Positions 1 to 9,390 are shown, counted from the first letter of the stretch. The stretch is DNA of 64,000 nucleotides from JANWXD01 sp037446115 (GCA_037446115.1 JBBIJF010000024.1:1-64000), one strand, 5' to 3'. Made by a program: numbers and translations. The notes: generated by a model not told the origin, from the letters alone.

Positions 1-708
1 ATCCGTAACCTCGAAGCAGCCGGGTTCGAGGCCGTGGAACTGCGCACGGGCCATAAGCACGGAGTCGAGCCGTCCCTGGGTCCGGAGGAGCGGTTGCGGG
101 TGCGACGGCGGTTCGAATCGAGCAAGATCCGGCTGCTGAGCTACGGCACCACGTGCGAGTTCCACTCGCCGGAGGCGGGCGAGCGCCGGCGGCAACTGGG
201 CCTCGCCCGCCAGTTCGTGGTGCTGGCGCACGACACCGGCGCCTGGGGGATCAAGGTCCGTCCCAATGCGCTCCCCAAAGAAGTTCCGCCCGAGACGACC
301 ATCCGCAACATTGCCGAGGCGCTGCGCGAGCTGGGCGATTTCGCCGCGGGCTACGGCGTCGAGATTTGGGTGGAGGTGCACGGGCGGGGCACGTCGCAAC
401 CGCCGGTCATGGCCGAGATCATGAAGGCGGCGCGCCACGACAACGTCGGCGTGTGCTGGAATTCCAACGACACGGACCTTGTCAACGGCTCGATCCGCCC
501 GAGCTTTGAGTTGCTCCGGCCGTGGATTCGCAATGTGCACATCAACGAGCTCGCCGGCGACTACCCGTGGCGTGAATTGTTCGCACTTTTACGGCAGTCC
601 GGCTACGACCGCTACACGCTCATGGAGGCTCAGGAGAGCCGGGAGCCGGAGCGGTTCCTGCGCTGGTACAGGGCCCTGTGGACAGAGCTGGTGCGACCAT
701 GCGCCTGA
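1..708 (+). CDS. Sugar phosphate isomerase/epimerase (5' partial)
   Basis: The reading frame is open from the first base, so the N-terminus lies outside the window. The visible 235 residues look like the C-terminal two thirds of a xylose-isomerase-like TIM barrel (AP-endonuclease-2 family). Signs are a central region with WVEVHGRG, the segment VGVCWNSNDTD, and RNVHINELAGDYPW near the end, where His, Asp and Glu side chains would bind a divalent metal. Such enzymes isomerise or epimerise sugars or sugar derivatives; the substrate cannot be read from sequence. The stop overlaps the ATG of the next gene by 10 bp, so the two are probably co-transcribed. Confidence 0.75.
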   Translation: MRNLEAAGFEAVELRTGHKHGVEPSLGPEERLRVRRRFESSKIRLLSYGTTCEFHSPEAGERRRQLGLARQFVVLAHDTGAWGIKVRPNALPKEVPPETTIRNIAEALRELGDFAAGYGVEIWVEVHGRGTSQPPVMAEIMKAARHDNVGVCWNSNDTDLVNGSIRPSFELLRPWIRNVHINELAGDYPWRELFALLRQSGYDRYTLMEAQESREPERFLRWYRALWTELVRPCA

Positions 709-3086
709 AACCGCTGCTGGCCGCCCTGGCCGCGGCTGCCCTGCTGTGGAGCGCCGCGCCGCCGTCCCCGGAGGCACACTTCGGCCACAGGATGGGAGCC
801 GACCGCACGGTGCTCGACTGGGATCGCGTGGTCAGCTACTTCCGGGCGCTGGCGCAATCGAGCGACCGCATCCAGGTGGAGGAACTGGGCAAGACCACCG
901 AGGGACGGCCGTTTATCGCGGCCTTTCTGGCTGCTCCGCAAACGCTGCGCAATCTGGACCGCTACCGGCGGATCCAGGAAAAGCTCGCGGACCCGCGCCG
1001 CACGCCGCCGGAAGAGGCCGAAAGGCTGATCCGCGAAGGCAAGGCGGTGGTGATGATCACCTGTTCGATTCATTCGACCGAAATCGCCTCCACGCACACT
1101 GCGGTCGAATTCGCCTGGCGGCTGCTTACGGAAGATCAGGCCAAGTTGGGGAAGATTCTCGAAAACGTGATCCTGGTGCTCGTTCCCTCCCTCAACCCCG
1201 ACGGCCTGGATCTGGTCACGCGCTGGTACCGCAGGACTCTCGGCACGCCGTACGAAGGCACCGATCCGCCGGAGCTGTATCACAAATACACCGGTCACGA
1301 CAACAACCGGGACTGGTACATGTTCACTCAAAAGGAAACGCAGCTTACGGTGGCGCGGCTGCACAATGTGTGGCGCCCGCACATCGTCTATGACGTGCAC
1401 CAGATGGAGCGCGAAGGCGCCCGTATGTTCGTTCCGCCGTGGACGGATCCGATCGAGCCCAACATTGATCCCCTCATCGTCCAGCAGTGCAACGCCTTCG
1501 GTATGGTCATGGCGGCGGACCTCACGGCTGCCGGTAAGACGGGTGTGGTGGTGAACGCCATTTATGACTTCTGGACCCCTGCGCGGCACTATCAGGCCTA
1601 TCACGGCGGACTGCGGATCCTGAGCGAGAGCGCCAGCGTGCGGATCGCCACACCCGTGTTCATCCGCCCCGAGCAGATCGCCAAAACGGGCCGCGGCTAT
1701 AGTCCGCGCGAGCGCAGTTGGAATCACCTGGAGCCCTGGCCCGGCGGCGAGTGGCGGCTGCGGGACATCGTGGATTACCAGTTGATCGCCTGGGAATCGC
1801 TGCTGTACCAGGCGGCGCTGCGGCGTGAAGACTTGCTACGTAACTTTTACCGCATCGGGCAGCGTGCCGCGGCCCGAACGAACCCGTTCGCGTTCGTCAT
1901 GCCGGCGGCGCAGCGCGACCGTGGAGCGGCGAGAAAATTGCTCGAGACGCTGGCGTTTGGCTTGGTCGAGGTCGAACAGCTCCAGGAAGGGTTCGCAGCG
2001 GACGGAAAACGGTTCGGCGAGGGCGACTACATCATCCGGATGCAACAGCCGTACAGTTCGTTCGCCAAAACCTTGCTCGAACGCCAGCACTATCCGGATC
2101 TGCGCGAATACCCAGGGGGACCGCCCCGGCGCCCTTACGACGTTACGGCTCATACCTTGCCGCTGCTGATGGGGGTGGAGGTGCACGCGATCACCGGGCC
2201 GGTGAAGGTGCGAACGGCCCCCGCCGCCGGCTTTGGCACTCCTAGGGCGGCGGCCGAGCCCATGGCGGCGGCGGATACTGACACCTGGCGCCGTGTAACG
2301 GAAATCTGGAAGACCGGCCGCCCCGTGTGGCGTGACGTTGCGAGCGGGGACTTTTTTCTGTCGGAAGGCCCGGGGCGCCGCCGGATCCCGAAGCCGCGCA
2401 TCGGCGTCTATCGCAGCTTTGTTCCCGCCATGGATGAGGGATGGACGCGGTGGGTTCTCGATGAGTTCGGCTTCGATTACGTCCGTCTCAGCAATCCCGA
2501 CGTCCGGACCGGCAGCCTGCGGGATCGCTTCGACGTCCTCGTGTTTCCGGACCAGCCGGTTTCGGTGCTCGAAGAAGGCTACAAGCCCGGCGCCATGCCG
2601 GAGGCATACTGCGGGGGATTGGGCGACCCGGGAGCTGCCGCACTCATCGAGTTCGCCCGGCGCGGTGGAACGTTGGTCTTTCTAAACCGCGCCACCGAGT
2701 ATGCCCTGAGGCGCTTCTCTTTACCGGTTCGCAATGTGACAGCGGGCCTTCGAGTGCAGGAGTTTTACGCCCCCGGCGCTTTGCTCCACGTGACGCTGGC
2801 CGCAAAGCATCCTCTGACTGCCGGGCTGCCGGAGCGGATCGCGGTCTGGTCCGAGCAAAGCCCGGCGTGGGAAGCGCCCGAGGACAGTGTCGTCGCCCGC
2901 TACCCCGGTGAGCAGATTTTGGCCTCCGGCTGGCTGTTAGGCGAACAGCAGCTTGCAGGCCGGGCGGCGTTGCTCGATCTGCCTCTCGGCCGCGGTCGCG
3001 TGATCCTGTTCGGAATGCGCCCCCAGTACCGTGGTCAAAGCTATCAGACCTTCAAGTTACTGTTCAACGCGCTACTGTATTTCTGA
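699..3086 (+). CDS. Secreted M14-family zinc carboxypeptidase
   Basis: 795 residues. The ATG at 699 is chosen because it opens a good signal peptide (KPLLAALAAAALLWSAAP); an upstream in-frame ATG at 678 would prefix seven residues. The M14 zinc site is visible as H125-S-T-E128 with the third ligand H234 (DVHQ). A glutamate near residue 310 (LSESAS) sits where the family has its catalytic acid. The last ~250 residues form a separate domain with class-I glutamine-amidotransferase-like features. This is expected to be a periplasmic or extracellular peptidase that trims C-terminal residues. It overlaps the upstream isomerase by 10 bp. The family call is firm, the specificity unknown. Confidence 0.85.
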   Translation: MRLKPLLAALAAAALLWSAAPPSPEAHFGHRMGADRTVLDWDRVVSYFRALAQSSDRIQVEELGKTTEGRPFIAAFLAAPQTLRNLDRYRRIQEKLADPRRTPPEEAERLIREGKAVVMITCSIHSTEIASTHTAVEFAWRLLTEDQAKLGKILENVILVLVPSLNPDGLDLVTRWYRRTLGTPYEGTDPPELYHKYTGHDNNRDWYMFTQKETQLTVARLHNVWRPHIVYDVHQMEREGARMFVPPWTDPIEPNIDPLIVQQCNAFGMVMAADLTAAGKTGVVVNAIYDFWTPARHYQAYHGGLRILSESASVRIATPVFIRPEQIAKTGRGYSPRERSWNHLEPWPGGEWRLRDIVDYQLIAWESLLYQAALRREDLLRNFYRIGQRAAARTNPFAFVMPAAQRDRGAARKLLETLAFGLVEVEQLQEGFAADGKRFGEGDYIIRMQQPYSSFAKTLLERQHYPDLREYPGGPPRRPYDVTAHTLPLLMGVEVHAITGPVKVRTAPAAGFGTPRAAAEPMAAADTDTWRRVTEIWKTGRPVWRDVASGDFFLSEGPGRRRIPKPRIGVYRSFVPAMDEGWTRWVLDEFGFDYVRLSNPDVRTGSLRDRFDVLVFPDQPVSVLEEGYKPGAMPEAYCGGLGDPGAAALIEFARRGGTLVFLNRATEYALRRFSLPVRNVTAGLRVQEFYAPGALLHVTLAAKHPLTAGLPERIAVWSEQSPAWEAPEDSVVARYPGEQILASGWLLGEQQLAGRAALLDLPLGRGRVILFGMRPQYRGQSYQTFKLLFNALLYF

Positions 3087-3143
3087 GCTGCGGGAGGCCG
3101 CGGCGACTCCGGGCCGCGCCGCCGTGCGCCCCGGCCCTCCCGC

Positions 3144-4688
3144 CTAGCGGGCTTGCCAGGCGCGCCACTTGAGCGGCGCCACAGCCTCCAGCATCCCGTA
3201 GAGGGCAACCACAGGGTCCTTCGAGCCCCGGACTTTCTCCCAGATCGCCTGCCGGTGCGGTCCCGGCAGGCCCGGGATCCTGACGCCTTTCTTTTGCAAG
3301 CGCTCGAACTCGGCGCGCCTCTCCTCAGTCAGTTCCCTGGCAAGGTCGAGGAAAATCTGAAGCTCCCACAGCCACTCCATGGGTGATTCGGTCTTGAGAG
3401 GGGAGTTCTCGAGCAAAGCCAACCATTCCTCCAGCCCCGCGCGCGGGTCCCACCACGGAGGTGCCATATCCAGTATCAGGCGGTACAGATTGGCCTTGTG
3501 ATGAAAAACATCTGCTTGTTCTGCGCGAGTCGCCGGCGCAAGAGTGCGCAGCGCGCTGAAGCACCGGTCCAGAGTGCTGATCCATTCCGAGCGGCGCTCG
3601 CCTGAGGGATCCGCACTGCGCAGCTTGTCCAAACTTCGCAAGCATTCTACGCTGTTTTTCACTTCGGGGCGGTTCCCGAAGTACGTGACTTCCGCCGGCA
3701 CCACGGACTTCACAGGCTGCATCTCGGATGCGGAAAGTGGCTCAATCTCCACTCCCGCATCTCGGACAACCTCTCGGAAGGCGTCTGCAATCTCTCGCGG
3801 AGCACGCCACTCCGGACTGTTCCGGGGAGTATCCGCGCAGCGTTCCTGAGTGAAGTGCCGCCGCAGATAGGTTCTAAGAGAGGAAACGAGGACCTCGCTG
3901 CTCATCCCCGATTGCCGCAACTGCCGGGCCAGCTCGCCGACGCGCTCGACGAGTCGCAGGCCTCCCGTAGCATACACAAACGCTCGATCGCCGTCCTCAA
4001 GTTCCCGCAAGCGTTGGGCGATCAACAGGGACATCCGTAGAAGAAGCAAGCCGTGGTCCTGCGGGGCCGCGGAGTTCTCCAGCAAGAGCCGAACGAACCC
4101 GGGGATTTGCAATCCGGAGACCATCGCCCCAGCGTACTCGGACAGCTCCTCGGCCAGTGCGTCCCCTCTCAGGCCGACGAGCAAGTTCTCCAGCGTGCTT
4201 TCGAGCAGCGACGGATCAAAGACCAAAGAAGTCTCGCAGCCGGCTGCAGGAGGCTTGATGTCGCGATAGCACTGGCGGAACAACTCCCTCGCTTTCGCCG
4301 GATCTGCTTTACGAAGCTCCCGCACGACGCGACACTTGAGTGAGAGTGCGTCCAAACGGAGGCGGCTGGCCGCGAACACATATCCGTCACGCCCATAAGG
4401 AAAGTTCACCACTTCGACTAATGGCAGCCGCTGCCTGGCTTGTCCGGCTGCCATAAAAAGAGCTCCCAAGATGCGGGCGCGCTCGCTCTGGCGGGGCCCT
4501 TTCCCCGCCTCACTCAGCCGGAAGAATACGTCTGCGCGGTACTCGACTGCCAGACCTTCCGAAAGGTTCAGTAGCACCTCGGGATCTGCCGGCACGGTTT
4601 GAGCCGTGGGCACCTGGCGAGCGAAGGCGGCGATCACGATCGCCCCGAGCCCCGCCAGCCCTGCGGTCAGCGATCGGTATCTCCGCAT
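3144..4688 (-). CDS. Unrecognised membrane-anchored helical protein
   Basis: 514 residues that I do not recognise. The N-terminus has one hydrophobic stretch (SLTAGLAGLGAIVIAAFA) after a short basic start, so the protein is a signal-anchored or exported one. The rest is rich in Leu, Arg and Glu and appears mostly alpha-helical, without obvious catalytic motifs. Isolated cysteines (for example ERCADT and LDRCFS) form no metal motif. It converges with the M14 peptidase and diverges from the CorA-like gene across a 220-bp AT-richer gap. That gap carries a TATAAA-like box about 23 bp upstream of the ATG. It is long and open, so probably real; function unknown. Confidence 0.6.
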   Translation of the reverse strand: MRRYRSLTAGLAGLGAIVIAAFARQVPTAQTVPADPEVLLNLSEGLAVEYRADVFFRLSEAGKGPRQSERARILGALFMAAGQARQRLPLVEVVNFPYGRDGYVFAASRLRLDALSLKCRVVRELRKADPAKARELFRQCYRDIKPPAAGCETSLVFDPSLLESTLENLLVGLRGDALAEELSEYAGAMVSGLQIPGFVRLLLENSAAPQDHGLLLLRMSLLIAQRLRELEDGDRAFVYATGGLRLVERVGELARQLRQSGMSSEVLVSSLRTYLRRHFTQERCADTPRNSPEWRAPREIADAFREVVRDAGVEIEPLSASEMQPVKSVVPAEVTYFGNRPEVKNSVECLRSLDKLRSADPSGERRSEWISTLDRCFSALRTLAPATRAEQADVFHHKANLYRLILDMAPPWWDPRAGLEEWLALLENSPLKTESPMEWLWELQIFLDLARELTEERRAEFERLQKKGVRIPGLPGPHRQAIWEKVRGSKDPVVALYGMLEAVAPLKWRAWQAR

Positions 4689-4704
4689 ATGCTAGAGCCT
4701 ATTG

Positions 4705-4745
4705 CAGCAATTTATACAATAACGTAAAACATTCAACGTCGTTCT
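4705..4745 (-). promoter_or_regulatory. AT-rich promoter region for the 514-aa protein
   Basis: On the minus strand a TATAAA-like hexamer (plus 4711-4716) lies about 23 nt upstream of the ATG at 4688. It sits within an unusually AT-rich patch of this GC-rich window, with a direct repeat of ACGTT nearby. No convincing -35 hexamer lies at 17 bp, so this is only a candidate. Confidence 0.35.
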
Positions 4746-4894
4746 CCTACGGACATGCGGAACGCCCACGGGGTCCTCACACCAACCCCGGATCGCCCGC
4801 GCTGTGCGACGCATCCGGGTTTGGCCCTCGGCGTTGTCTTGAACGGTGCGCCGCCGCTGCCCGCTCAATCAACGACGCGAGCGGCGGCACCGGG

Positions 4895-4900
4895 TATAAT
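4895..4900 (+). promoter_or_regulatory. TATAAT -10 box, leaderless start of CorA-like gene
   Basis: A perfect TATAAT hexamer ends 8 nt before the GTG at 4909. A transcript starting 7-8 nt after the box would begin at or next to the start codon. No Shine-Dalgarno sequence is present. No clear -35 is seen. Confidence 0.5.
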
Positions 4901-4908
4901 GCCGTTCC

Positions 4909-6615
4909 GTGCCGCCGAACATTCTTCACCTGCACACGTATTTTCTTTTCCCCTTTTCGATCGACCGTCAGACCGTCATGGCCGACCACCGGGACATCTG
5001 GGCCGGTCATACCCGATGGATTGACGGTCTGGATGAATGGATCGCCGCGCATCCGGCCCGCACGGACTCGGCGCTCGTGCGGGAGATCGGTCCCTGGCGG
5101 CGGGCTACGTACACGCAATTCGACATGGATTCGCCTGCCTATCAGGATATGGTCTTCTTTCATCCGATCGTTCGCCGCGTCTTCTTTGACACCGCCGGGG
5201 CCGAAGGCGAGGAAAAGGAAGCGCTCCTGCGCTGCTACCGTATCCCGTTGCGCAGCCCAACGCGGCTGTGGTTCGAAGCCGAGGACCGCAGAGGGCGCTC
5301 GGCGGCTGCCGAGATCACGGATTTGCGGCTCTTTCTGTTTGCCAACGGCATCGGAATCCTTTCGATCGGGGTCGAGGCGTTTCAGATTTCGGCTCCGGAG
5401 GCGCTCTGGATCAACGAAAACTTTCGCAAGGTCTACCCCTCGAGCGGCCGGCAGATTCGCGAGGCGCGGATTCCCTGCCGCATGGCTTTCGCGCTCGAGC
5501 AAGACGGAGTCCGCCGGAGGCTCGTGGAGGAGCGCTTCGAGCAGTGCGACATGATCGGCTTCCAGCCGCCCTTGGCCGCCACCATCCAGGCACTGCTGTA
5601 CTTCGCCGACTACGAGCGCGAAGAGTACGAGCCCGTTCTTGACGAACGCATGGTCGTCTATACCTACTTCGCCGTCGATCCGGCTTCCGTCGAAGCCGGC
5701 TATGCAGCGTCAGAGAGTTACCAGCAACTGCTGAGCCGTTTTCTCTACGTGGATCGTTGGGGCGAAGGATACCGCTACGAACCCGAGTTCACGCGCCGGC
5801 AGATGCGCCGCCAGGTCTACCGGCGGTGGGCTCACCAGGGCACCTATTACGGCTTCACCAGCTACAGCAGTGTCACGGCGGCCATCGGGACCCACGATTG
5901 CGACGAGCATGTGCTCGGCGAGGGGTTTCTCATTCACCGCATGTTCGACACGCGTTATTACCTGATGGCCGTCGTCGCGCTCTTTTACCGCGCAACGCTG
6001 CTGGAGTTTTCCGAGCGCACGGCGCTGGTTTCCAAGCAACTGTATCTGGATCATGAAGACGGGCGGTTCAGCAAAGAGAATATCCGCCTGGCCAGCGACC
6101 TGCGGGCCGAGTTTCTCCACTTCGCCAACTACTGGCACTTCGACGAACTGGCCAACAAAGACGAAGAACTGGAGCACTTCCAGCTCATGTGCCGCCAGTA
6201 CCGCACCGCACCCATGAAGCGGGAAATCGAAGAGGAGATCGAGAAGCTGAACGCCTCCTTGCACAACTACTATCAGTTCCGCAACACGGAAGCCGTGAAC
6301 CGGCTGGCCATGCTGAGTCTGATGCTCGGTCTCGGGGCTGTGGCCACGGGCTTTTTCGGAATGAATTTCGGGCACCGTTTCGAGCGGTGGTTTTTCGATC
6401 CGGATCCGACCACGATGCCGGTGCACTACGCGGCACTCGCGGCGGTCGTCTTGCTGGTGATTGCGGCGCTGGTTTTCGGGTTCTACGTGGTCGCCAGGAA
6501 CTGGTCCGACTACCGTGAGATCCTCACCGGGACCGAGGACGGTGCGCAAATTCCAAGTCTCAAACGGGGCGCGGGATTGAAAGGCCAGGTGCGTCCGAAT
6601 GGCGAGGCCGGATGA
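4909..6615 (+). CDS. CorA-like divalent-cation transporter
   Basis: 568 residues with the C-terminal architecture of the CorA superfamily. A long helical region with acidic coiled-coil character (EIEEEIEKLNASLHNYYQF) leads to a first membrane helix ending in the diagnostic G-M-N signature (FFGMNF). It is followed by a periplasmic loop and a second helix (ALAAVVLLVIAALVFGFYVV). CorA proteins are pentameric inner-membrane channels for Mg2+ or Co2+. This one is longer than classic CorA (~320 aa) and its N-terminal ~250 residues do not look canonical. The GTG at 4909 is preferred because HLHTYFLFPFSID looks like genuine protein; an ATG at 4978 is the alternative. Confidence 0.7.
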   Translation: MPPNILHLHTYFLFPFSIDRQTVMADHRDIWAGHTRWIDGLDEWIAAHPARTDSALVREIGPWRRATYTQFDMDSPAYQDMVFFHPIVRRVFFDTAGAEGEEKEALLRCYRIPLRSPTRLWFEAEDRRGRSAAAEITDLRLFLFANGIGILSIGVEAFQISAPEALWINENFRKVYPSSGRQIREARIPCRMAFALEQDGVRRRLVEERFEQCDMIGFQPPLAATIQALLYFADYEREEYEPVLDERMVVYTYFAVDPASVEAGYAASESYQQLLSRFLYVDRWGEGYRYEPEFTRRQMRRQVYRRWAHQGTYYGFTSYSSVTAAIGTHDCDEHVLGEGFLIHRMFDTRYYLMAVVALFYRATLLEFSERTALVSKQLYLDHEDGRFSKENIRLASDLRAEFLHFANYWHFDELANKDEELEHFQLMCRQYRTAPMKREIEEEIEKLNASLHNYYQFRNTEAVNRLAMLSLMLGLGAVATGFFGMNFGHRFERWFFDPDPTTMPVHYAALAAVVLLVIAALVFGFYVVARNWSDYREILTGTEDGAQIPSLKRGAGLKGQVRPNGEAG

Positions 6616-6655
6616 AACGTGGCGGCGTGCTGCCTTCACTATTCAAATAGAGTTC

Positions 6656-6725
6656 GCGATCTCTTTCATTCGCCGGTAGAGAGATCGCAGCTGGGGGCCG
6701 CGGTTGCGGAGGGACCGCGGCCCCC
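6656..6725. terminator. Two consecutive strong hairpins between convergent genes
   Basis: The first hairpin pairs 6656-6664 (GCGATCTCT) with 6680-6688. The second pairs 6693-6704 (GGGGGCCGCGGT) perfectly with 6714-6725 around a 9-nt loop. They lie between the convergent CorA-like and trpB2 genes, so bidirectional termination is likely. Neither strand has a convincing T tract. Confidence 0.6.
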
Positions 6726-6743
6726 AACCCCCCGTTTCTGCGC

Positions 6744-8102
6744 TCAGCCGAGGCGCGGCAGAGCCTGGATCGAACGGGCGATGGCCTCTGCGGGGTACTC
6801 GTAGTCCTGTAGCTGTCCGCTCAAGTAGCTATCGAAGGCCGCCAGGTCAAAGTGCCCGTGCCCGCTCAGGCAGCACAAAATGACACGCGGTTTTCCTTCT
6901 TCCCGCGCGGCGACAGCTTCGTCCATCACGGCGCGCAAGGCATGGGCCGACTCCGGCGCCGGCAGAATACCCTCCGTCCGCGCAAAGCGCACGGCGGCCT
7001 CAAAGACGGGATTCTGCGGGTAGGCCCGAGCCTCGATCAGACCGTGCCGGAGTAAGTGGCTTGCCAGCGGCGCCGCGCCGTGGTAGCGCAAGCCGCCGGC
7101 ATGAATGCCCGGCGGCACGAAATCGTGGCCCAGCGTGTACATGCGCAGCAGCGGCGTGAGCCTGGCGGTGTCCCCGTAATCGTATGCCCACACGCCTTTG
7201 GTCAGCGTCGGACACGCCGTCGGCTCGACTGCCACCAAACGCACCGGCGATCCGTTCAACTTATCCAACACGTAGGGCAACGCGAGTCCTCCGAAACTGC
7301 TGCCCCCGCCGAAACAGCCGATCACGACGTCCGGCTCGTCTCCGGCAAGCTGCATCTGTAGCTTGGCTTCCTGCCCGATCACGGTCTGGTGGAGCAGCAC
7401 GTGGTTGAGCACGCTGCCGAGCGAATAGTTCGTGTCCGGGTGAGAGGCGGCGTCCTCTACGGCTTCGCTGATGGCAATGCCCAGGCTCCCGGGGGAATCC
7501 GGCGCGGCGGCGAGGACGGCGCGGCCGGAGGCAGTGCGGTCGCTCGGGCTGGGAATCACCTCCGCGCCCCAGGTGTTCATCATCATGCGGCGGTACGGTT
7601 TCTGCTGGTAGCTGACCTTGACCATGTAGACGGTGCACTCGAGACCGAACAGCCGGCAGGCCAGAGCCAGCGCACTGCCCCACTGCCCCGCGCCGGTCTC
7701 TGTAGCAAGACGTCGTATGCCGGCTTGCTTGTTGTAGAAGGCTTGGGCCACTGCGGTATTGGGCTTGTGACTGCCGGCCGGGCTGACACCCTCGTACTTG
7801 TAATAGATCCGTGCCGGGGTATCCAGATCTTGTTCGAGCCGGCGGGCGCGGCAAAGCGGCGTGGGGCGCCACAAACGGTAAACGTCCAGCACCTCGCCCG
7901 GAATATCCACTTCCGGCTCCGATGAAAACTCCTGCTCGATCAACGCACGCGGAAAAATTGCTTCCAGCGCCCCGGGACCGATGGGAGCGCCCGTGGCAGG
8001 ATCGAGGGGAGGATCCATCGGCTCTTTGAGCGCCGCAAGAACGTTAATCCAGACCGTCGGGATCTGATCTTCAGTTAAGACGAATTTTGTAAAGCGGTTC
8101 AC
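6744..8102 (-). CDS. trpB: Tryptophan synthase beta chain, TrpB2 type
   Basis: PLP enzyme that condenses indole with serine to give tryptophan. SHKPNTA contains the Schiff-base lysine, TETGAGQWG is the phosphate/cofactor loop, and CFGGGSSFGG is the glycine-rich phosphate cup. The long N-terminal extension and overall length (~452 aa) are those of the TrpB2 subfamily, which usually acts without TrpA to salvage indole. The GTG at 8102 is preferred over an upstream ATG at 8129 because AAAGGAG lies 9 nt before it and the protein then begins NRFTKFVLTEDQIP, as TrpB2 proteins do. No trpA or other trp gene is near. Confidence 0.9.
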   Translation of the reverse strand: MNRFTKFVLTEDQIPTVWINVLAALKEPMDPPLDPATGAPIGPGALEAIFPRALIEQEFSSEPEVDIPGEVLDVYRLWRPTPLCRARRLEQDLDTPARIYYKYEGVSPAGSHKPNTAVAQAFYNKQAGIRRLATETGAGQWGSALALACRLFGLECTVYMVKVSYQQKPYRRMMMNTWGAEVIPSPSDRTASGRAVLAAAPDSPGSLGIAISEAVEDAASHPDTNYSLGSVLNHVLLHQTVIGQEAKLQMQLAGDEPDVVIGCFGGGSSFGGLALPYVLDKLNGSPVRLVAVEPTACPTLTKGVWAYDYGDTARLTPLLRMYTLGHDFVPPGIHAGGLRYHGAAPLASHLLRHGLIEARAYPQNPVFEAAVRFARTEGILPAPESAHALRAVMDEAVAAREEGKPRVILCCLSGHGHFDLAAFDSYLSGQLQDYEYPAEAIARSIQALPRLG

Positions 8103-8142
8103 AACTGACGACTCCTTTGAAGCATCCATGCGAAAACACCGC

Positions 8143-8382
8143 TCAGGTGCGTTTCCGCCCGAAAAACGGGGCTGCCGCGCCCCACAGGAAAAGAAACGTA
8201 AAGACAAAACCAATGGCGAGCGTGACCTCGTTGGTGTTGTACTTCGGCGGGATCGGCGTCAGGCCGATGCCGAAGGCCGCGATCACACTCAGCAGGTGCC
8301 AGTACCAGCGGCGGGCGCGAAAGATGGCCAGCAGCAGCAATGCCAGCAGCGCAGAGGAACCATAGACGATGAAAGGCAGCAT
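8143..8382 (-). CDS. Small integral membrane protein
   Basis: 79 residues with two or three hydrophobic helices (FIVYGSSALLALLLLAIF; LLSVIAAFGIGLTPIP; TLAIGFVFTFLFLWGAA) and a basic C-terminus (FGRKRT). Function not recognised. It ends 40 bp upstream of the trpB2 start on the same strand, so the two may share a transcript. A purine-rich GGAGTGG precedes the ATG. Its composition is clearly that of a membrane protein rather than a random open frame. Confidence 0.55.
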   Translation of the reverse strand: MLPFIVYGSSALLALLLLAIFRARRWYWHLLSVIAAFGIGLTPIPPKYNTNEVTLAIGFVFTFLFLWGAAAPFFGRKRT

Positions 8383-8727
8383 GTTTCCACTCCAGGCGTC
8401 CGTACGGCTGAGCCTCCCATTCTATCGCCTGTCTCGCAGGTCGCCACACAAGGGTTCTGCTGCAAAGCGGGAGTTGATCGCCGTTGCGGTAGCCGGCCCG
8501 CGTGCACCGCAGGACCGGATTTTCGAGTGCACGCTGCCGGTTGGCTCGATTTGGCAACCAGATTGCCCGCATCCACAGCGGAAGTGCAAGGCCGCATCAG
8601 GCGGCTGGACTTCCGAGGACAGAGAGTAGAAAATGCCCGACGAATCGGGCAAAAAGTTCCGGGGAAGCTGACGGAGAAACAGGATCCTGCTCCCTTCAGG
8701 GAGCGGAATCGTACGGGAGGTGCTGAA
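8383..8727. other. Non-coding gap with small hairpins
   Basis: 345 bp between the divergent small membrane gene and the glycine-zipper lipoprotein gene. I see no supported gene. A perfect 6-bp hairpin (GCCCGA/TCGGGC with loop CGAA, 8635-8650) is followed by five A's. A second hairpin (GCTCCC/GGGAGC) lies near 8690-8705, just before the ribosome-binding site. A 12-codon open frame starts at the ATG at 8632-8634, inside the first hairpin region, and could be a leader peptide; this is speculative. Confidence 0.4.
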
Positions 8728-9375
8728 GTGAGAGAGAAACGCCTGTTCGTGGCTGTGGTTGCGGCCCTCGGGTTTGTGCTCGGAGGCTGCCAGAGCAAGC
8801 CGCCCGAAGCCGTCGAAGCGGCAACCGAACGCCCCTCCGTGATCCAAAAGATCCTGCCGCGGACGACCTATGAGCTTCCCGCGGGAACGGTGCTCGAAGT
8901 GCGGCTGGATCATCAGGTGGACACCGCCCGGAACCGCGCCGGGGACACGGTGACGGCGACCTTGGTAAAGCCCGTAATGCTCGGCGACAAGGTGGTCATC
9001 CCCCAAGGGACACGCTTCCGAGGGCATGTGACCGCGGCAAATCCCTCCGGGCGCCTGAAAGGCCGGGGCTACGTTGCCGTCACGTTGGATTCCTTCGAGG
9101 TCGGCGGCGTCACCTATCGCGTGGTGAGCTCGTCGGCAGGCCGCAGCACCGGCGGGCATAAGAAACGTAATCTGGCTATGATCGGAGGGGGTGGAGGAGC
9201 AGGCGCCCTGATTGGAGCCATCGCCGGAGGAGGTTCGGGCGCCGCCATCGGAGCCGCGGCGGGTGCGGCGGCGGGAACCGCCGGGGCCGCGCTGACCGGA
9301 AAGAAGCACGCTTCGATCCCCGCCGAAACGACTTTGCGGTTCACCCTCAGGGAACCGCTCAAGATCCAAGGCTGA
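8728..9375 (+). CDS. Glycine-zipper lipoprotein
   Basis: 215 residues. The GTG at 8728 is chosen because GGGAGG lies 7 nt upstream and a lipoprotein signal follows (FVLGGC lipobox, Cys near residue 18). The middle is a beta-rich module (LEVRLDHQVDTARNRAGD...VVIPQGTRFRGHV). Residues ~145-185 are a glycine-zipper segment dominated by Gly and Ala (GGGGGAGALIGAIAGGGSG), typical of outer-membrane-associated proteins of the 17-kDa antigen type. It lies 15 bp upstream of the OmpA-like gene, so the two form an operon. Probably an envelope structural protein; the exact role is unknown. Confidence 0.75.
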   Translation: MREKRLFVAVVAALGFVLGGCQSKPPEAVEAATERPSVIQKILPRTTYELPAGTVLEVRLDHQVDTARNRAGDTVTATLVKPVMLGDKVVIPQGTRFRGHVTAANPSGRLKGRGYVAVTLDSFEVGGVTYRVVSSSAGRSTGGHKKRNLAMIGGGGGAGALIGAIAGGGSGAAIGAAAGAAAGTAGAALTGKKHASIPAETTLRFTLREPLKIQG

Positions 9376-9390
9376 GGAAGGGAGGAGATC

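Noticed and set aside
109..125. tRNA T-loop-like GGTTCGAATCGAGC
   Set aside because: Inside a coding frame and without acceptor or anticodon arms. No tRNA is supported in the window.
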